Counted from the stretch's first letter, positions 1-8,329 are shown. The stretch is 64,000 nt of DNA from Eubacteriaceae bacterium (GCA_910574895.1 CAJTDQ010000006.1:14811-78810); one strand, 5' to 3'. Numbers and translations are program-made. Notes: a model not told the origin generated them from the letters alone.

Positions 1-213
1 CAAAAAGATGACCATTCCCCTGTGACCGATAATTCTGTTATTGTCATAATATATATTCTTAATTGTATTCAAAATGATTCTCTTACATTTTCTATAGTCA
101 TTTTTTCGTTCTTTGAGATAGTTATAATAAGCATTTGTTGAAAGACTGAATTTTCTGCATAACCATCTGAGTCCATATTCATCTTTATTGTCATCAATGA
201 ACCGATATACCAC
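1..213 (-). CDS. IS3-family transposase OrfB, N-terminal part only
   Basis: This frame translates to an IS3 OrfB start (VVYRFIDDNKDEYGLRW, then LCRKFSLSTNAYYNYLKERK) and ends at the window edge near NNRIIGHRGMVIFL. OrfB is the integrase-like half with the DDE catalytic domain; that domain lies beyond the window, so the catalytic residues cannot be checked. The GTG at 213-211 is a possible independent start. The protein is more probably made as an OrfAB fusion by -1 frameshifting at 246-252, which leads into exactly this frame. Confidence 0.75.
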   Translation of the reverse strand, partial: MVYRFIDDNKDEYGLRWLCRKFSLSTNAYYNYLKERKNDYRKCKRIILNTIKNIYYDNNRIIGHRGMVIFL

Positions 214-491
214 CAATCGATTTCTTTTGCGAAGAATGCCGCGGCTTTTTTTAGGAAGGAATTTTCTTTTTCCAGCTCTTTTATTTTCAGATTCAGTTCC
301 CGTATTTCTTTTGATGCCGAACTCTCTGTGTTTCCTGTGGTATCGGGGCATTCTTCACCATATTTGCGTGACCACTCGTATATGGAGGATTTGGTTACTC
401 CATATTTTTCTACGATATCCATTGTTCTCTCTCCGCTGAGATATTTTTTGGCCACTTCTCTTTTAAAATGTTCATCATAGTATCTGCTCAT
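69..491 (-). CDS. IS3-family transposase OrfA
   Basis: OrfA is the DNA-binding half of the IS3 transposase. An N-terminal helix-turn-helix of the transposase_8 type is visible (DIVEKYGVTKSSIYEWSRKY, about residues 25-45), followed by a leucine-zipper-like coiled coil (about 62-85) ending in FLKKAAAFFAKEID, a sequence typical of these proteins. A good Shine-Dalgarno (AGGAGG, reverse strand near 500-505) fixes the start. Related OrfA proteins usually stop just after AKEID. Here the frame continues about 45 residues over orfB, possibly because a stop codon at that point was lost by one substitution (my inference from reading TGG where TAG would fit). Confidence 0.8.
   Translation of the reverse strand: MSRYYDEHFKREVAKKYLSGERTMDIVEKYGVTKSSIYEWSRKYGEECPDTTGNTESSASKEIRELNLKIKELEKENSFLKKAAAFFAKEIDWWYIGSLMTIKMNMDSDGYAENSVFQQMLIITISKNEKMTIENVRESF
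246..252 (-). other. Programmed -1 ribosomal frameshift site of the IS3 element
   Basis: On the reverse strand seven A residues followed by G (A-AAA-AAA-G) sit at the end of the OrfA coiled coil. Slipping back one base moves the ribosome from OrfA (LKKAAAFF) into the OrfB frame (SRGILRKRNR). A7G heptamers are the usual frameshift signal in IS3 elements. Confidence 0.7.
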
Positions 492-563
492 CTGCTTTTC
501 CTCCTGTTGGTTAATATTATATATTGCCGTCCCAGGTGTTGCAATTTTAATATACCACTACAA

Positions 564-929
564 CCGTACTGGAGCTGGTATGGATTTGGCAGTCGTGTGG
601 AATGGTGTGCCTGTTTCGTAAGCTGGTGCGCTAACGAGTGCGGCTATATTGATACTGGGGTTATCCCGAAATTTGCGGGCTGCGTCAACGGCGCACAATG
701 GTTTAAGGACAGAGGACAATGGCTTGACGGATCTGCCGAGCCTGTTCCCGGAATGATTATTTTCTTTGATTGGGAGAGCGATGGTGAAACCGATCATGTT
801 GGAATTGTGGAAAAAGTCGAAAACGGTATTGTTTACACCGTAGAAGGCAATTCCGGCGATAGCTGCCGAATCAATCAGTATTCAATAGGGAATTATCAGA
901 TTTACGGATACGGTGTGCCACAGTATTAG
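564..929 (+). pseudogene. CHAP-domain peptidoglycan hydrolase, N-terminus removed by IS insertion
   Basis: The surviving 121 codons encode a CHAP (cysteine, histidine-dependent amidohydrolase/peptidase) domain. The catalytic cysteine lies in VEWCACFVSW, the histidine in TDHVGIVEK, and the Asn/Glu region in YTVEGNSGD. Such proteins in Tn916-type ICEs (the orf14 role) carry an N-terminal membrane or lysozyme part and open the cell wall for conjugation. Here the reading begins abruptly at PYWSWYGF against the IS end at about 562, and the preceding in-frame codons belong to the IS. No start codon with a ribosome site is present, so this is a broken gene. Conjugation may be impaired as a result. 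Confidence 0.8.
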
Positions 930-934
930 AAAAC

Positions 935-962
935 AAGCCGTTTGCAGAAATGCAAGCGGCTT
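935..962 (+). terminator. Hairpin after the CHAP gene
   Basis: A 12-bp stem with one G-T pair (AAGCCGTTTGCA against TGCAAGCGGCTT) encloses a GAAA tetraloop six bases after the CHAP stop. A clear T-run is missing, so it may stall or protect transcripts rather than fully terminate. Confidence 0.5.
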
Positions 963-975
963 ACATAAAATCAAC

Positions 976-1030
976 TTTACAATGTTTTTACAATCGCAAG
1001 ATAACGAATTTGATGTTCGGTCGGTATAAT
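976..1030 (+). promoter_or_regulatory. PHO-box-like repeat and pstS promoter
   Basis: Two TTTACA hexamers start at 976 and 987, exactly 11 bp apart, which matches the TT(A/C/T)ACA-N5 direct repeats bound by PhoP in Bacillus. A perfect TATAAT lies at 1025-1030 with no good -35 box before it, as expected for an activator-dependent promoter. The nearby PhoP-type gene makes activation under phosphate starvation the likely mode. Confidence 0.6.
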
Positions 1031-1081
1031 AAAACCGTAATCGAAAAGATTATAGAGAAAAAACAAAAGGAGAATTTGATT

Positions 1082-1894
1082 ATGAAAACAAAGAAAATAC
1101 TTGCATTAGCACTTGGCGCAGTTTGTGTTTTCGGTATGCTTGCCGGATGTGGAAAACAGGAAACAGGTACAGTTTCAACAGATGGTTCTACCTCTATGGA
1201 AAAAGTAATCGGCTCGTTGAAAGAAACCTTTGAGGCAGAGAACGAAGGAATTACCGTTACATACAATCCCACTGGTTCTGGTACAGGCATTACAGCAGTA
1301 GCGGAAGGACGCTGTGACATCGGACTTTCCAGCCGTGATTTGAAGGATGAAGAAAAAGCAAAAGGACTTGAAGGAACAGTTATTGCTTATGATGGTATTG
1401 CAATCATTGTCAATCCCGAAAATACCGTAGATGATCTTACGATTGAGGATATTGCCAAAATCTATACTGGTGAGATTAAAAACTGGAAAGAAGTCGGCGG
1501 TAAGGACGCTGAGATTGTCTTAATTGGAAGAGAAGCAGGAAGCGGAACCCGTGACGGCTTTGAATCCATTACGGGAACAAAGGATCAATGCAAATTGAAG
1601 CAGGAACTTACCTCTACCGGAGATGTGATTACGACCGTTGCGGGGAATCCGGCAGCAATCGGATATGCGTCTCTTGCTTCCGTAAAGGACAGCGTAAAAG
1701 CATTGAAAGTCGGAGGCGTAACGCCCAGCGAAACAAAAATTAAGGACGGCAGTTATAAGGTGCAGCGTAATTTTGTGCTGGTTACGAAAACCGAGGGTAA
1801 ACTGTCTGATGCAGCACAGAAATTCTTTGACTACATTACTTCAAGCGACGCTTCGGAAGTAATCAGGAAAGCAGGAGCCGTACCGGTAAAATAA
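1082..1894 (+). CDS. pstS: Phosphate ABC transporter substrate-binding lipoprotein PstS
   Basis: PstS captures inorganic phosphate outside the membrane and hands it to PstCA. The chosen ATG gives a lipoprotein signal ending in GMLAGC and follows AAAGGAG by a normal distance; an upstream in-frame extension lacks a ribosome site. Phosphate-contact motifs typical of the family are visible: GSTSMEKVIGSL, CDIGLSSRDL and REAGSGTRDGF. Length (270 aa) is normal. It is the first gene of pstSCAB-phoU and follows a PHO-box-like repeat. A hairpin separates it from pstC, which in such operons lets pstS be made in excess. Its position in an ICE is unusual. Confidence 0.93.
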   Translation: MKTKKILALALGAVCVFGMLAGCGKQETGTVSTDGSTSMEKVIGSLKETFEAENEGITVTYNPTGSGTGITAVAEGRCDIGLSSRDLKDEEKAKGLEGTVIAYDGIAIIVNPENTVDDLTIEDIAKIYTGEIKNWKEVGGKDAEIVLIGREAGSGTRDGFESITGTKDQCKLKQELTSTGDVITTVAGNPAAIGYASLASVKDSVKALKVGGVTPSETKIKDGSYKVQRNFVLVTKTEGKLSDAAQKFFDYITSSDASEVIRKAGAVPVK

Positions 1895-1902
1895 AGGACT
1901 GT

Positions 1903-1934
1903 AAAAGCGACGGCGATAGGAAACCGCCGCTTTT
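1903..1934 (+). terminator. Intercistronic hairpin between pstS and pstC
   Basis: AAAAGCG pairs with CGCTTTT around a GC-rich apex. The hairpin sits eight bases after the pstS stop and before the pstC ribosome site. Its position suggests partial termination or protection of the pstS message rather than an operon end. Confidence 0.5.
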
Positions 1935-1957
1935 CACATTTTGAAAGGAATGTAGTG

Positions 1958-2830
1958 ATGAAGAAAAAGAGATTATTTGAAACCATCATACACGGCATAT
2001 TCCTGATATTGGGGCTTATTACAGTAGGATTTGTTTTGCTGATTACAGTGTATCTTATCATATCGGGTATTCCCGCTATTCGGGAAATTGGAGTTTTCAA
2101 ATTTCTGTTTGGGAAAGTTTGGGCTTCCACAGCAGCAAAAGCTTCCTATGGAATTCTGCCGTTTATTTTAACCAGCGTTTACGGTACAGCCGGAGCTATC
2201 GTAATCGGTGTACCGGTCGGCTTTATGACCGCTGTATATCTTGCAAAGCTTGCTCCGGAAAAAATAAAAACCATTATGGGATCGGCGGTCAGTCTGCTTG
2301 CGGGAATCCCGTCGGTGGTTTACGGTCTTGTGGGAATGCTTGTATTAGTGCCGGCAGTTCGGACGCTGTTTCATCTGCCGGACGGTGCAAGTCTGTTTGC
2401 GGCAATGATTGTTTTGGCGGTAATGATTCTCCCGTCAATTATCAAAGTTTCCATAACCGCATTGGAAGCTGTACCGAAGGAATATGAGGACGCATCTTTG
2501 GCACTTGGCGCTACTCCGGTGGAAACCTATTTCCGGGTGTCTGTTCCGGCGGCAAAAAGCGGAATTGCGGCGGCTGTTGTGTTGGGCGTAGGACGTGCCA
2601 TTGGCGAGGCGATGGCAGTAATGATGGTGGCAGGAAATGTAGCCAATATGCCATCCCTATTTGGGAGTGTGCGTTTTCTTACAACAGCAGTTGCTTCAGA
2701 AATGTCTTATTCAAGTGGGTTACAACAGCAGGCATTGTTCTCCATCGCCCTTGTACTGTTTCTCTTTATTATGCTGATAAACGCTGCACTTAATTTCTTT
2801 TTGAAGCGGGATAAGGAGGGTTCAAAGTGA
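1958..2830 (+). CDS. pstC: Phosphate ABC transporter permease PstC
   Basis: PstC is one of the two membrane subunits of the high-affinity phosphate importer. About six hydrophobic segments are visible. The permease EAA loop reads VPKEYEDASLALGATPVETYFRVSVP around residues 175-200, and GIPSVVYGLVGM is a family hallmark. ATG at 1958 is preferred over GTG at 1955 because the GAAAGGAA ribosome site then has seven bases of spacing. Its stop overlaps the pstA GTG start in GTGA, so the two are translationally coupled. Confidence 0.93.
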   Translation: MKKKRLFETIIHGIFLILGLITVGFVLLITVYLIISGIPAIREIGVFKFLFGKVWASTAAKASYGILPFILTSVYGTAGAIVIGVPVGFMTAVYLAKLAPEKIKTIMGSAVSLLAGIPSVVYGLVGMLVLVPAVRTLFHLPDGASLFAAMIVLAVMILPSIIKVSITALEAVPKEYEDASLALGATPVETYFRVSVPAAKSGIAAAVVLGVGRAIGEAMAVMMVAGNVANMPSLFGSVRFLTTAVASEMSYSSGLQQQALFSIALVLFLFIMLINAALNFFLKRDKEGSK

Positions 2831-3675
2831 ACAAAAGTCGAAAAGGATATATTTTTACTATGAAGCTGCTCATGTGGCTGTCAGTGGGAATTACGGCGGC
2901 ACTTGTATTGTTTTTGCTCGGATATATTCTTGTGAAAGGAATTCCCCATATCACTTGGGAACTGCTCTCTACAAAACCGAGCTATATTGAAGAACGCATT
3001 GGGATTCTGCCAAATATTCTGAACACCTTGTATATTATTCTTGCCACGCTTGTTTTTGTAATACCTCTTGGAGTGGGGGCGGCGATTTATTTAACGGAAT
3101 ATGCAAAGAATAAAAGAATTGTTACGGCGATTGAATATGCTGCGGAAACCCTGTCGGGAATCCCATCAATCATTTACGGGCTTGTTGGTATGTTGTTCTT
3201 CTGTCAGTTTTTAAATATGAAAACATCCCTTTTGGCTGGTGCGCTGACGCTTGTTATTATGAATCTGCCTACTGTTATGCGCACTACGCAGGAAAGCCTG
3301 AAAACCGTGCCACAGAACTACCGGGAAGGTGCGTTCGGACTTGGAGCCGGAAAATGGCGGGTAATTCGTACTGTGGTACTTCCCGGTTGTGTGGATGGGG
3401 TGGTCACAGGATGTATCCTGTCAGTCGGAAGAATTCTTGGCGAATCGGCGGCGCTTTTATTTACAGCTGGACTTGCCCACGAATTATATGGATTATTTGA
3501 GGGGCTGCAAAACTCCGGCAGTACGCTGACAGTAGCGTTATATGTTTATGCAAAGGAACAGGGTGAATTTGAAATAGCTTTTGCGATTGCCGCAATACTA
3601 ATGATTATGACGCTGCTTATCAACCTTGCCGCTGATATTGTCAGCCGTTATTTCAAGAAAAGGAGAAGCCTATGA
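2827..3675 (+). CDS. pstA: Phosphate ABC transporter permease PstA
   Basis: PstA is the second membrane subunit and pairs with PstC. It has about six membrane segments, the hallmark [12 protein letters not shown], and an EAA-like loop [26 protein letters not shown]. It starts with GTG inside the pstC stop region, behind AAGGAGGG, and its TGA overlaps the pstB ATG. These overlaps show a tight operon. Length of 282 aa is normal for the family. Confidence 0.93.
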   Translation: MNKSRKGYIFTMKLLMWLSVGITAALVLFLLGYILVKGIPHITWELLSTKPSYIEERIGILPNILNTLYIILATLVFVIPLGVGAAIYLTEYAKNKRIVTAIEYAAETLSGIPSIIYGLVGMLFFCQFLNMKTSLLAGALTLVIMNLPTVMRTTQESLKTVPQNYREGAFGLGAGKWRVIRTVVLPGCVDGVVTGCILSVGRILGESAALLFTAGLAHELYGLFEGLQNSGSTLTVALYVYAKEQGEFEIAFAIAAILMIMTLLINLAADIVSRYFKKRRSL

Positions 3676-4427
3676 GCAGTATAATGACAGTAAGAGATCT
3701 GTGCTTATGGTATGGAAAAGCACAGGCACTTAAACATATCAATATGGAAATCCCCGAAAAAAGCATAACGGCGCTTATCGGTCCGTCGGGTTGTGGAAAA
3801 TCCACATTTTTGAAAACACTTAACAGGATGAACGATTTGGTTTCCAGCGTTAAGATTACGGGCGAAGTTATGTATAACGGTGAGAATATTTATGACAATT
3901 CAGTTGATGTAAACGAACTTCGTAAAAATATCGGAATGGTGTTTCAAAAACCGAATCCATTTCCAATGAGCATTTATGACAATATTGCTTACGGACCTCG
4001 TACACACGGAATTAGAAGCAAAGCAAAACTCGATGATATTGTGGAACGCTCACTCCGGGATGCAGCTATTTGGGAGGAAGCAAAGGACAGGCTGAAAAGA
4101 AATGCTTTGGGACTATCCGGCGGTCAGCAGCAAAGGCTCTGTATTGCGAGAGCACTTGCAGTAGAGCCGCAGATTCTCCTGATGGATGAACCGACTTCGG
4201 CGCTTGATCCAATTTCCACTTCGCATATTGAGGAACTGGCAATGAAGCTGAAAGAAAAATATACGATTGTCATTGTTACACATAATATGCAGCAGGCTGT
4301 CCGTATCTCAGATCATACGGCATTCTTTCTGCTGGGGGATTTGGTTGAATTTTCAGAGACAGAAGCAATGTTTTCACAACCGGGGGATAAACGCACAGAG
4401 GATTATATTACAGGGAGGTTTGGTTAA
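3672..4427 (+). CDS. pstB: Phosphate ABC transporter ATP-binding protein PstB
   Basis: PstB is the ATPase that powers phosphate import on the cytoplasmic face. The Walker A motif is GPSGCGKST, the Q-loop lies in [16 protein letters not shown] (typical of PstB rather than other ABC ATPases), the signature is LSGGQQQR, and Walker B is [13 protein letters not shown]. The H-loop is VTHNM. The ATG overlaps the pstA stop and the TAA abuts the phoU ATG. Length of 251 aa is the family norm. Confidence 0.95.
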   Translation: MSSIMTVRDLCLWYGKAQALKHINMEIPEKSITALIGPSGCGKSTFLKTLNRMNDLVSSVKITGEVMYNGENIYDNSVDVNELRKNIGMVFQKPNPFPMSIYDNIAYGPRTHGIRSKAKLDDIVERSLRDAAIWEEAKDRLKRNALGLSGGQQQRLCIARALAVEPQILLMDEPTSALDPISTSHIEELAMKLKEKYTIVIVTHNMQQAVRISDHTAFFLLGDLVEFSETEAMFSQPGDKRTEDYITGRFG

Positions 4428-5069
4428 ATGCGGTCAAAATTTGATGAACAACTGGAACTGCTTCATAAAGAGCTTATTGAAATGGGCGCTCTTTGTGAAA
4501 ATGCCATAGCAATGGCGGCAAAAGCACTCTCAGAGGGCAACACGAAAATGGCGGCAAAAGTCCCCGAATTGTCAACTGAGATAGATAGAAAAGAGAGGGA
4601 TATTGAAACCATGTGTATGAAGCTGCTCCTTCAGCAGCAGCCGGTGGCAAAGGATTTGCGAACGATTTCCTCCGCACTGAAAATGGTGACGGATATGGAG
4701 CGCATTGGGGACAATTCCGGCGATATTGCAGAAATTGTGACTATGGCGAACATTTCACCCTCCGATAATACGGAGCATATTCAGGATATGGCAAGAGCGA
4801 CAATCAAAATGGTAACAGACAGTATTGACGCCTTTGTGAAGAAAGATATAGAGATTGCAAATGCAGTCATTACCTACGATGATGTGGTAGACGGTCTCTT
4901 TGACGAAGTAAAGACAGATTTGATAGAAAAGTTTGGTAATCCTGAATCAAACGGAGAAAAAGTTCTCGACCTTCTTATGATTGCAAAGTATTTTGAGCGT
5001 ATGGGTGATCATGCGGTGGAGATTGCAAAGTGGGTATTGTTTTCTATTACTGGAAGGAAAGAGAGATAA
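4428..5069 (+). CDS. phoU: Phosphate-specific transport regulator PhoU
   Basis: PhoU is a cytoplasmic helical protein that links Pst transport activity to the PhoR kinase and tunes phosphate uptake. Two PhoU repeats are visible, each built of three helices. The metal-binding E/D-x3-D-type clusters appear as MERIGDNSGDIAE (near residue 90) and FERMGDHAVEIAKW near the C-terminus. The gene begins directly after the pstB stop and ends the pst operon, the standard position. The next gene has its own promoter. Confidence 0.93.
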   Translation: MRSKFDEQLELLHKELIEMGALCENAIAMAAKALSEGNTKMAAKVPELSTEIDRKERDIETMCMKLLLQQQPVAKDLRTISSALKMVTDMERIGDNSGDIAEIVTMANISPSDNTEHIQDMARATIKMVTDSIDAFVKKDIEIANAVITYDDVVDGLFDEVKTDLIEKFGNPESNGEKVLDLLMIAKYFERMGDHAVEIAKWVLFSITGRKER

Positions 5070-5097
5070 ACGATAATTTCATTGCATATAAGCAAAG

Positions 5098-5126
5098 TTG
5101 AAAAAGAGGAGGGTTTATGCTATAAT
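5098..5126 (+). promoter_or_regulatory. Sigma-A promoter of the phoP-phoR pair
   Basis: TTGAAA at 5098-5103 and TATAAT at 5121-5126 are separated by 17 bp, with TG one base before the -10 box (extended -10). It lies between phoU and the regulator gene, so phoPR can be expressed independently of the pst operon. Confidence 0.75.
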
Positions 5127-5162
5127 ATAATATGGGTATTTTTATGCAGAAGGAGAATGACA

Positions 5163-5837
5163 ATGATTTATTGTGTAGAGGATGACAATGGAATTAGAGA
5201 TTTAATGATATATGCTTTAAATTCTGCTGGGTTTGAAGCAAAAGGCTTCACGGACGGTACAGAATTTTTTAGTGCGTTGCAAGCGGATCAGCCGAAACTT
5301 ATTATACTTGATATTATGCTGCCGGGTGATGACGGAATCACGATTCTAAAAAAGCTTCGTAACAATACTGTTACCGCAGATATTCCGGTTATTATGGCAA
5401 CAGCCAAAGGAACTGAATATGACAAGGTAATCGGTCTTGACGCAGGTGCAGACGATTATCTTGCAAAGCCATTCGGAATGATGGAAATGGTTTCCCGTGT
5501 GAAAGCTGTACTTAGGCGGACAGCTCCAAAAAACACCCCAAAAACTTTAAAGGTGGGAAATCTTGAAATAAAGGAATCTGAGCATACTGTTTATGCCTGC
5601 GGCGAGCGTATCACGCTTACATTAAAAGAATACGATCTTTTGTATTTGTTTATGGATAATCTTGGAAAAGTTTTCACCCGTGACAGATTATTACAATTAA
5701 TATGGAGTTCTGATTATATAGGCGAAACAAGAACAGTCGATGTTCATATTGGAACTCTCCGTACAAAACTCGGAGAATGTGGAAGTTATATAGAAACTGT
5801 CCGAGGCGTTGGGTATCGAATGGAGGCGAAGCTATGA
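5163..5837 (+). CDS. phoP: PhoP/PhoB-type OmpR-family response regulator
   Basis: The protein has an N-terminal receiver domain with acidic residues in CVEDDNG, the phospho-acceptor Asp in LIILDIMLPGDDG (about residue 50) and the Lys of LAKPFGM. The C-terminal winged helix is of OmpR type (LTLKEYDLLYLF, YIETVRGVGYRME). Start: ATG 5163 is chosen over ATG 5157 because AGGAG at 5151-5155 then lies seven bases upstream. It shares an ATGA overlap with the kinase gene. Assignment to phosphate control rests on its position after pstSCAB-phoU and the PHO-box-like repeat; sequence alone only gives the OmpR family. Confidence 0.8.
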   Translation: MIYCVEDDNGIRDLMIYALNSAGFEAKGFTDGTEFFSALQADQPKLIILDIMLPGDDGITILKKLRNNTVTADIPVIMATAKGTEYDKVIGLDAGADDYLAKPFGMMEMVSRVKAVLRRTAPKNTPKTLKVGNLEIKESEHTVYACGERITLTLKEYDLLYLFMDNLGKVFTRDRLLQLIWSSDYIGETRTVDVHIGTLRTKLGECGSYIETVRGVGYRMEAKL

Positions 5838-7492
5838 CAAAAAGAATTTTTCGTACTGTATTCGTTGTTGCCATCAGCATATTTATTGCTTCAGCCGTAC
5901 TTTTTATGACTGTACTGTATGACTATTTTTCTGGAATCCAACAAAATCAACTGCGTATGCAAATAGATCTTGCTTCACAGGGCGTTGAAGATGAAGGACT
6001 TGATTACCTGAAAAACCTAAATATAAAAGATTACCGTGTTACTTGGATAGGAACAGATGGTAAAGTTCTTTATGACAGCATATCAGAGGCTGATGAAATG
6101 GAAAATCATTTTGAACGGGAAGAAGTAAAAGAAGCACTTTCAGAGGGATATGGTGCAAGTTCCCGTTATTCCTCCACATTAACGCAGCGTTATCTCTATG
6201 GCGCAAAGCGACTGCCAGATGGAACTGTTATCAGGCTTTCAGTAACACAGAATTCTCTGCTCATACTTACACTCGGTATGTTGCAGCCAATTATGATTAT
6301 ATTTGTGATTGCTATTATTTTATCAGCTTTTTTAGCTTCGAGACTGTCAAAGAAAATTGTTAAGCCGTTGAATGAATTAAATTTGGATAAACCTTTAGAT
6401 AATAATGGATACGATGAACTTTCTCCTCTGTTTCGGCGTATTGATACACAGCAAAAAGAGATTAGTCGGCAAAGTGAGGAATTAAAACAAAGGCAGAATG
6501 AGCTTGAAGTGATGACCTCCGCTATGTCTGAGGGAATTATTTTGCTGAATAATAGAGGAACTGTTTTGAGTATCAACAAGGCGGCTGCGAAACTATTTGG
6601 GACAGATTGTTTTTGCATAGGTGAGGATATCGTGTCAATAAACCGCAGCTTGGAATTAGCCCAATTGCTTAATAAGGCGAAGAACGGGGAACATTCAGAA
6701 AGAGTTGTGGAACTTGGATGTGGTCAGTATCAAATGATGGCAAGTCCTGTTATTTCAAACAATATAGTATCCGGGATTGTGCTTTTAATACTTGATGTAA
6801 CGGAGAAAGAAAAGGCGGAACAATTACGTCGTGAATTCACAGCCAATGTTTCACATGAGTTAAAGACGCCATTGCATACCATATCGGGAAGCGCTGAGCT
6901 TTTGGCGAACGGTATGGTAAAGCCGGAGGACATTCCCATCTTTTTAAAGCGTATTTACTCTGAAGCACAACGCATGATTCAATTAGTGGAAGATATTATA
7001 CGGCTTTCACATTTGGACGAAGGCGCTGAAGATATGAAATGGGATATGGTGGATTTATATGCGGTAGCAGAGGAAACGATAAATTCTCTTGCCGACGAAG
7101 CAGAAAGCAATGGGATAAAATTTGAACTGTATGGAGAAACTGTTTTGATCAACGGCATCAGGCAGCTGCTTCAGGAGATTATATACAATCTCTGTGACAA
7201 TGCGATCAAATATAACTGTAGGGGCGGTTCGGTATCTGTAGGGGTAAAGAATGAAAATGAATTTGCTGTTCTGACCATCACCGACACGGGTATTGGCATT
7301 CCGGCAGAACATCAAGAGCGCATTTTTGAACGATTTTATCGAGTAGATAAAAGTCATTCAAAAGAAATAGGTGGTACAGGACTTGGACTGTCTATTGTAA
7401 AACACGCTGCAAAACTGCATAATGCGGAAATTGAGTTGCACAGCATTGTAAATAAAGGTACTGAAATTACAATCAAATTTCCTAAAAACTAA
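5834..7492 (+). CDS. phoR: PhoR-type sensor histidine kinase
   Basis: The likely partner kinase of the preceding regulator. Two membrane segments (about residues 8-30 and 152-175) flank an extracytoplasmic domain. Then come a HAMP-like linker, a PAS domain (about 225-325), the HisKA domain with the phospho-accepting His in VSHELKTPLH (about residue 340), and the ATPase domain with the N-box NLCDNAIKYN, DTGIGIP and GGTGLGLSIVK. ATG 5834 overlaps the regulator stop. The architecture and 552-residue length fit PhoR of Gram-positive bacteria. Pst and PhoU probably feed phosphate status to it. Confidence 0.8.
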   Translation: MTKRIFRTVFVVAISIFIASAVLFMTVLYDYFSGIQQNQLRMQIDLASQGVEDEGLDYLKNLNIKDYRVTWIGTDGKVLYDSISEADEMENHFEREEVKEALSEGYGASSRYSSTLTQRYLYGAKRLPDGTVIRLSVTQNSLLILTLGMLQPIMIIFVIAIILSAFLASRLSKKIVKPLNELNLDKPLDNNGYDELSPLFRRIDTQQKEISRQSEELKQRQNELEVMTSAMSEGIILLNNRGTVLSINKAAAKLFGTDCFCIGEDIVSINRSLELAQLLNKAKNGEHSERVVELGCGQYQMMASPVISNNIVSGIVLLILDVTEKEKAEQLRREFTANVSHELKTPLHTISGSAELLANGMVKPEDIPIFLKRIYSEAQRMIQLVEDIIRLSHLDEGAEDMKWDMVDLYAVAEETINSLADEAESNGIKFELYGETVLINGIRQLLQEIIYNLCDNAIKYNCRGGSVSVGVKNENEFAVLTITDTGIGIPAEHQERIFERFYRVDKSHSKEIGGTGLGLSIVKHAAKLHNAEIELHSIVNKGTEITIKFPKN

Positions 7493-7502
7493 ACATAATG
7501 AG

Positions 7503-7539
7503 AAACAGAGTCGTAGTAAAAACTGCGGCTCTGTTTTTG
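7503..7539 (+). terminator. Terminator after phoR
   Basis: AAACAGAG pairs with CTCTGTTT (with further pairing inside) and is followed by a T-run. It closes the phosphate block ten bases after the phoR stop. Confidence 0.75.
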
Positions 7540-7605
7540 CTTTACAAGGATTTTATCAGAGTGCGATAACAGATTTGATGTTATTTTGATAAACTTAATC
7601 TGATA

Positions 7606-7631
7606 GAAAAAGCAGCCTTGCGGCTACTTTT
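7606..7631 (-). terminator. Terminator of the reverse-strand repressor gene
   Basis: On the reverse strand AAAAGTAGCC and GGCTGCTTTTT form a stem with a GCAA loop, overlapping the repressor stop codon and ending in a T-run. Confidence 0.65.
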
Positions 7632-7956
7632 CGGGTGCAGTATCAATTAAGGCTTTCGCAGTTGCTTTAACGACTTCTAACGACCGTTCATCGCAAGCTG
7701 AAAGCATACGGAGGAGATTTTCTACCTCGGAATCTTTGGACGGCTTCTCAGGGTAGAAAATCGAATCCGCAGAAATGTTCAATTCCCGGACGAGCTTATG
7801 TAGGACATCGAAGCTCGGCTTCTTGCCCTCGTTCTCGATCCGATATAGGTATCGCTCGGTAATATTCGCTTTTTCAGCCAACGCTTCTATGGTGATCCAG
7901 GCGTGTTCACGAGCTGCCTTAATGATACAACCAAGCGTTTCAGGTTTATTATGCAC
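7624..7956 (-). CDS. Cro/CI-type (XRE) transcriptional repressor, Tn916 orf9 position
   Basis: The 110-residue protein has an N-terminal helix-turn-helix of the HTH_3 class (LGCIIKAAREHAWITIEALAEKANITERYLYRIENEGKKPS split over about residues 8-50), followed by a short helical tail. It starts with GTG behind GGAGGTGG on the reverse strand. In Tn916 the protein at this place (Orf9) is thought to repress transcription toward orf7, xis and int, and an inverted repeat in the divergent region fits that role. Direct control of this ICE's excision is inferred from position. Confidence 0.8.
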   Translation of the reverse strand: MHNKPETLGCIIKAAREHAWITIEALAEKANITERYLYRIENEGKKPSFDVLHKLVRELNISADSIFYPEKPSKDSEVENLLRMLSACDERSLEVVKATAKALIDTAPEK

Positions 7957-7959
7957 TTA

Positions 7960-8036
7960 CAGTCCACCTCCATATATAATTATACTGATTTATGCCATCT
8001 TTATAATGGCACAGCAATTCAATTATAAGTGGACTG
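7960..8036. promoter_or_regulatory. Possible paired operator for the XRE repressor
   Basis: CAGTCCAC at 7960-7967 is repeated inverted as GTGGACTG at 8029-8036. One arm overlaps the repressor's own leader, the other faces the rightward genes. Two inverted half-sites in a divergent region suit a repressor of this class, but binding is only inferred. Confidence 0.35.
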
Positions 8037-8126
8037 ACAGTTCGCATATAACTGAACTATAAAGAAATATGAACCCTGCCAAATAAAAAAACGAGGTTTT
8101 GACAGGGCGATTTAATATGCCTACAC

Positions 8127-8163
8127 CCTCCGATTCTGAGTTTTTTTGGATCGGAGGTTTTTT
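8127..8163 (+). promoter_or_regulatory. Hairpin that is terminator-like and hides a ribosome site
   Basis: CCTCCGAT (8127-8134) pairs with ATCGGAGG (8150-8157), followed by six T residues. The 3' arm contains GGAGG placed seven bases before the ATG at 8165. The structure could terminate transcription and also block translation of that small ORF. Confidence 0.55.
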
Positions 8164-8164
8164 A

Positions 8165-8218
8165 ATGCGCTGGATTATTCTCGGCGTTCCGCTGCTTGTG
8201 ATGAGCAGCGAATATTAA
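8165..8218 (+). CDS. Possible 17-residue leader peptide
   Basis: ATG to TAA encodes MRWIILGVPLLVMSSEY. GGAGG lies seven bases upstream within a hairpin arm. A short hydrophobic ORF before a second terminator-like hairpin (8330-8375) resembles a translational attenuator. There is no homology evidence, and the ORF may be fortuitous. Confidence 0.3.
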   Translation: MRWIILGVPLLVMSSEY

Positions 8219-8329
8219 ACTGTTACAAAGGTATTATCAGAAAGTATTTCATTGAAAAAAGCATTTACCCCACAAAAGGACAATGCGGCTCACATACTGA
8301 ACTGATATGCCATAAATACAATGAAACAA

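Larger units (their letters stand above)
1..562 (-). mobile_element. IS3-family insertion sequence, partial (transposase start side)
   Basis: The element reads leftward and runs off the window start. It contains orfA, a slippery A-run and the first 71 codons of orfB, the normal IS3 layout. The proposed outer end is at 562, because the reverse strand there begins TGTAGTGG, with the 5'-TG typical of IS3 ends, and because lysin-like coding sequence resumes immediately after it. The opposite end and the inverted repeat partner lie outside the window, so the exact boundary is inferred. Confidence 0.75.

Noticed and set aside
468-563. Upstream part of the CHAP open frame as a true N-terminus
   Set aside because: These codons lie in the IS end, in antisense to orfA and its leader, and have no ribosome site. 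The CHAP homology begins at about 564.
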